This document shows positions 5,986 through 8,138 of a DNA stretch of 8,138 nt, piece after piece. Source of the DNA: CAYSLC01 sp964431545 (GTDB lineage Bacteria > Desulfobacterota > Desulfobacteria > Desulfobacterales > JAABSP01); the NCBI GenBank assembly GCA_964431545.1, contig CAYSLC010000228.1, positions 1 through 8,138 of the forward strand, in the 5' to 3' direction. Each line of letters starts with the position of its first letter. Positions within the stretch are counted from its first letter, which is position 1. Made by a program: the position numbers and the translations under genes. A model generated the notes under the pieces. That model did no database searches, was not told the DNA's origin, and worked only from the letters and a program-made list of their open reading frames with translations.

Positions 5986-6963
5986 ATGCTGTTTCCAGAT
6001 TACCGTCCCCGGCGGCTGCGCCGGAGCGAAGCCCTGCGGCGCATGGTCCGGGAGACCCGGGTCACCCCCGACGACCTGATCCTCCCCATGTTCGCCGTGG
6101 GGGGCAAGAACGTCAAGAACCCCATCGAATCGATGCCGGGCCACTTCCAGCTCTCCCCGGACCTCCTGGTCAAGACGGCCAAAGAGGCCCACAAGCTGGG
6201 GATCCCGGCGATCATGCTCTTCGGCATCCCCGACAAGAAGGACCCCCTGGCCACCCGGGCCTACGCCAAGGACGGCATCGTGCAAAAGACGGTCAAGCAG
6301 GTGAAGTCGGCGGTCCCGGACCTGGTGGTCATCACCGACGTCTGCCTCTGCCAGTACACCGACCACGGCCACTGCGGGGTGGTGGAGAAGGGGGAGATCG
6401 ACAACGACGCCTCCCTCGACCTGCTCGCCCGGGCGGCCCTCTCCCACGCACAGGCCGGCGCCGACATGGTGGCCCCGTCCGACATGATGGACGGCCGGGT
6501 GGCGGAGATCCGCAACGCCCTGGACGAAGAGGGTCTGTCGAACATCCCCATCCTATCCTACGCGGCCAAGTACTGTTCCGCCTTCTACGGCCCCTTCCGC
6601 CAGGCGGCCCACTCGGCCCCTCAGTTCGGGGACCGGCGCACCTACCAGATGGACCCGGCCAACGCGGTGGAGGCGATCCGGGAGGTCTCCATGGACGTGG
6701 AGGAGGGGGCGGACATCGTCATGGTCAAGCCGGCCCTGCCCTATCTCGATATCATTTACAGGATCCGGCAGGAGTTCGACCTGCCCGTGGCCGCCTACAA
6801 CGTCAGCGGCGAGTTCGCCATGGTCAAGGCGGCGGAGAAGATGGGGTGGGTGGACGGCCAGAAAGTCATGCTGGAGACCCTCACCGCCATCAAGCGGGCC
6901 GGGGCCGACATGATCCTCACCTACTTCGCCATGGACGCGGCCGCGGTGTTCAACGCGGGTTAG
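5986..6963 (+). CDS. hemB: porphobilinogen synthase (delta-aminolevulinic acid dehydratase)
   Basis: HemB condenses two molecules of 5-aminolevulinate into porphobilinogen in the cytosol, the first common step of tetrapyrrole synthesis. The 325-residue protein has the family's usual length and N-terminal arm (FPDYRPRRLRRS, 3-14). The TIM-barrel shows the zinc-site motif DVCLCQYTDHGHCG with C120, C122 and C130, which marks it as a zinc-dependent enzyme rather than the Mg-only type. The two Schiff-base lysines are K195 (SYAAKY) and K248 (VMVKPALPYLD), and PSDMMDGR (164-171) is the conserved block between them. The gene lies between the radical-SAM genes ahbC and ahbD, an order known from Desulfovibrio, and supplies precursor for siroheme, heme and corrinoids alike. 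A strong ribosome binding site suggests efficient translation. Nothing is truncated or missing. Confidence 0.97.
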   Translation: MLFPDYRPRRLRRSEALRRMVRETRVTPDDLILPMFAVGGKNVKNPIESMPGHFQLSPDLLVKTAKEAHKLGIPAIMLFGIPDKKDPLATRAYAKDGIVQKTVKQVKSAVPDLVVITDVCLCQYTDHGHCGVVEKGEIDNDASLDLLARAALSHAQAGADMVAPSDMMDGRVAEIRNALDEEGLSNIPILSYAAKYCSAFYGPFRQAAHSAPQFGDRRTYQMDPANAVEAIREVSMDVEEGADIVMVKPALPYLDIIYRIRQEFDLPVAAYNVSGEFAMVKAAEKMGWVDGQKVMLETLTAIKRAGADMILTYFAMDAAAVFNAG

Positions 6964-6977
6964 GACAAAGAGAGCGC

Positions 6978-8138
6978 ATGGAGACGAATCCACAGGGCCA
7001 TCCCCACGGAGGCGGGCATCCCCACGCACAAGGCCATCACCAGGATCACGGCCACCCCCACGGGCAGGCCCATCCCCAGACCAAGGGCCACACCGGCGGG
7101 ACCCTCCGCCTGGTGGCCTGGGAGATCACCCGGAACTGCAACCTCAACTGCGTCCACTGCCGGGCCGCCGCCACGCGGGGGCCGTACACCGGGGAGATGG
7201 AGACCGACTTCGCCCTTCGCCTGTTGGACGGCATCGCCGAGGTGGGCCGACCCATCGTGATCCTCACCGGGGGGGAGCCGCTGCTGCGGCCGGACATCTT
7301 CGAGATCGCGTCCCATGGCACGGCCAAGGGGCTGCGGATGGTGATGGCCCCCAACGGGACCCTGATCACGCCGGAGGCGGCCGGGAAGATGGCGGAATCG
7401 GGGATCCAGCGGATCTCCATCAGCCTCGACGGCGCCACCCGGGAGCGCCACGACGCCTTCCGGGGGGTGGAAGGGGCCTATGACGGGGCCCTGCGGGGGA
7501 TCGAGCACGCCAAGGCGGCGGGGGTGGAGTTCCAGATCAACACCACCATCACCAAGGCGAACCTGGCGGAGATCCCGAGGATCCAGGAGCTGGCCGTGGA
7601 GCTGGGGGCGGTGGCCCACCACATCTTCCTGCTGGTGCCCACGGGCCGGGGGAAGTACCTCATCGACCAGGAGATCACGGCCAAGGAGTACGAGGAGACC
7701 CTCAACTGGTTCTACGACCAGAAGGGCCAGACGCCGCTGCAGCTCAAGGCGACCTGCGCGCCCCACTATTACCGGATCCTGCGCCAGCGGGCGAGGGAGG
7801 ACGGGGTGACGGTCACCTTCGAGACCCACGGCCTCGACGCGGTGACCCGGGGGTGCCTGGGCGGCACGGGTTTTTGCTTCATCTCCCACCGCGGGGTGGT
7901 CCAGCCGTGCGGGTTCCTCGATCTCAACTGCGGCGACGTGACCCAGCAATCCTTCGCGGAGATCTGGAACCACTCGGAGATCTTCACCCGGCTGCGGAAC
8001 CTGGAGAACCTGAAGGGGAAGTGCGGGGCGTGCGAGTACAAGCGGGTCTGCGGTGGGTGCCGGGCGCGGGCGTACGAGGCGACCGGGGATTATCTGGAGG
8101 CGGAGCCGTTGTGTAGTTTTGAGCCGGCGGGGCGGATG
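6978..8138 (+). CDS. ahbD: Fe-coproporphyrin III decarboxylase / heme synthase AhbD (radical SAM), 3' end beyond window
   Basis: AhbD converts Fe-coproporphyrin III to heme b by radical decarboxylation of two propionates, the last step of the alternative heme pathway. The frame is open from ATG 6978 to the window edge (387 complete codons, no stop). Residues 1-40 are a Gly/Pro/His-rich leader with 11 histidines (H8 to H38). The radical-SAM motif CNLNCVHC (C54, C58, C61), TGGEP (97-101), APNGT (124-128) and SLDG (149-152) follow. The SPASM-type C-terminal part has C293, C300, C311, C318, C349, C352, C358, C361 and C379, enough for auxiliary 4Fe-4S binding. GAGAG in 6970-6974 is a weak ribosome binding site, and the start is 14 bases after hemB, so the genes are co-transcribed. 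It aligns over its length with AhbC in the same operon. The tail is nearly complete, judging by the last cysteines and AhbC's length. Confidence 0.9.
   Translation, partial: METNPQGHPHGGGHPHAQGHHQDHGHPHGQAHPQTKGHTGGTLRLVAWEITRNCNLNCVHCRAAATRGPYTGEMETDFALRLLDGIAEVGRPIVILTGGEPLLRPDIFEIASHGTAKGLRMVMAPNGTLITPEAAGKMAESGIQRISISLDGATRERHDAFRGVEGAYDGALRGIEHAKAAGVEFQINTTITKANLAEIPRIQELAVELGAVAHHIFLLVPTGRGKYLIDQEITAKEYEETLNWFYDQKGQTPLQLKATCAPHYYRILRQRAREDGVTVTFETHGLDAVTRGCLGGTGFCFISHRGVVQPCGFLDLNCGDVTQQSFAEIWNHSEIFTRLRNLENLKGKCGACEYKRVCGGCRARAYEATGDYLEAEPLCSFEPAGRM
6996..7082 (+). repeat. degenerate repeats encoding His-Pro-His units of AhbD
   Basis: Near-identical 13-base units GGCCATCCCCACG (6996-7008), GGGCATCCCCACG (7014-7026) and GGCCACCCCCACG (7050-7062) occur in the same reading frame, with a partial fourth copy near 7068-7079. 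They encode G-H-P-H units of the His-rich leader. The array suggests the leader grew by local duplication and may vary in length between strains. Confidence 0.7.

Noticed and set aside
4883..6079. 398-codon + strand frame overlapping ahbC and hemB
   Set aside because: Gly/Arg/Pro-rich out-of-frame translation that crosses two real genes; artefact of high GC.
6960..7973. 337-codon minus-strand open frame opposite ahbD
   Set aside because: Shadow of the radical-SAM gene; no recognisable domain and no convincing ribosome binding site.

Overview
The window is a GC-rich, densely coded bacterial chromosome segment with every protein gene on the + strand. I see no mobile element, CRISPR array or prophage signature. 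Two features point to the sulfate-reducer/Desulfobacterota group. The adenylate kinase carries a Cys-His-Cys-Cys metal-binding LID like that described for Desulfovibrio gigas, and there is a cluster for the siroheme-dependent (alternative, Ahb) heme pathway. Species or genus cannot be fixed from the sequence alone.

The left half (1-2640) is housekeeping. It holds the 3' tip of an unidentified gene, then adk (176-850) with its own promoter and a strong intrinsic terminator. Next is rpsU (1039-1242), a single-gene unit with a promoter, a leader with two hairpins, a TTG start and a second intrinsic terminator. folC (1322-2644) follows and begins only 11 bases after that terminator's T-run. A perfect 15-bp tandem repeat spans the folC stop codon.

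The middle (2645-2940) has a probable promoter, a tRNA-Arg(CCG) gene with encoded CCA end, a pyrimidine-rich spacer with a nine-C run, and a second good promoter. That promoter's predicted start point falls on the ATG of the next gene.

The right half (2941-8138) looks like one operon: a ClpX-like AAA+ ATPase, ahbC, hemB and ahbD. The ATPase stop and the ahbC start overlap in ATGA; hemB follows after 58 bases and ahbD 14 bases after hemB. HemB makes porphobilinogen early in tetrapyrrole synthesis. AhbC and AhbD are the radical-SAM enzymes of the last two steps from didecarboxysiroheme to heme. ahbD runs off the window end. Siroheme decarboxylase genes (ahbA/ahbB) are not in the window.

The most interesting item is the ATPase. 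It keeps the ClpX motor motifs and the IGF loop used to dock on ClpP, but lacks the zinc-binding N-domain, has a different RKH-loop region, and carries about 190 extra C-terminal residues. Its coupling to heme genes suggests an unfoldase or protease adaptor dedicated to tetrapyrrole synthesis. This is inference, but it can be tested.
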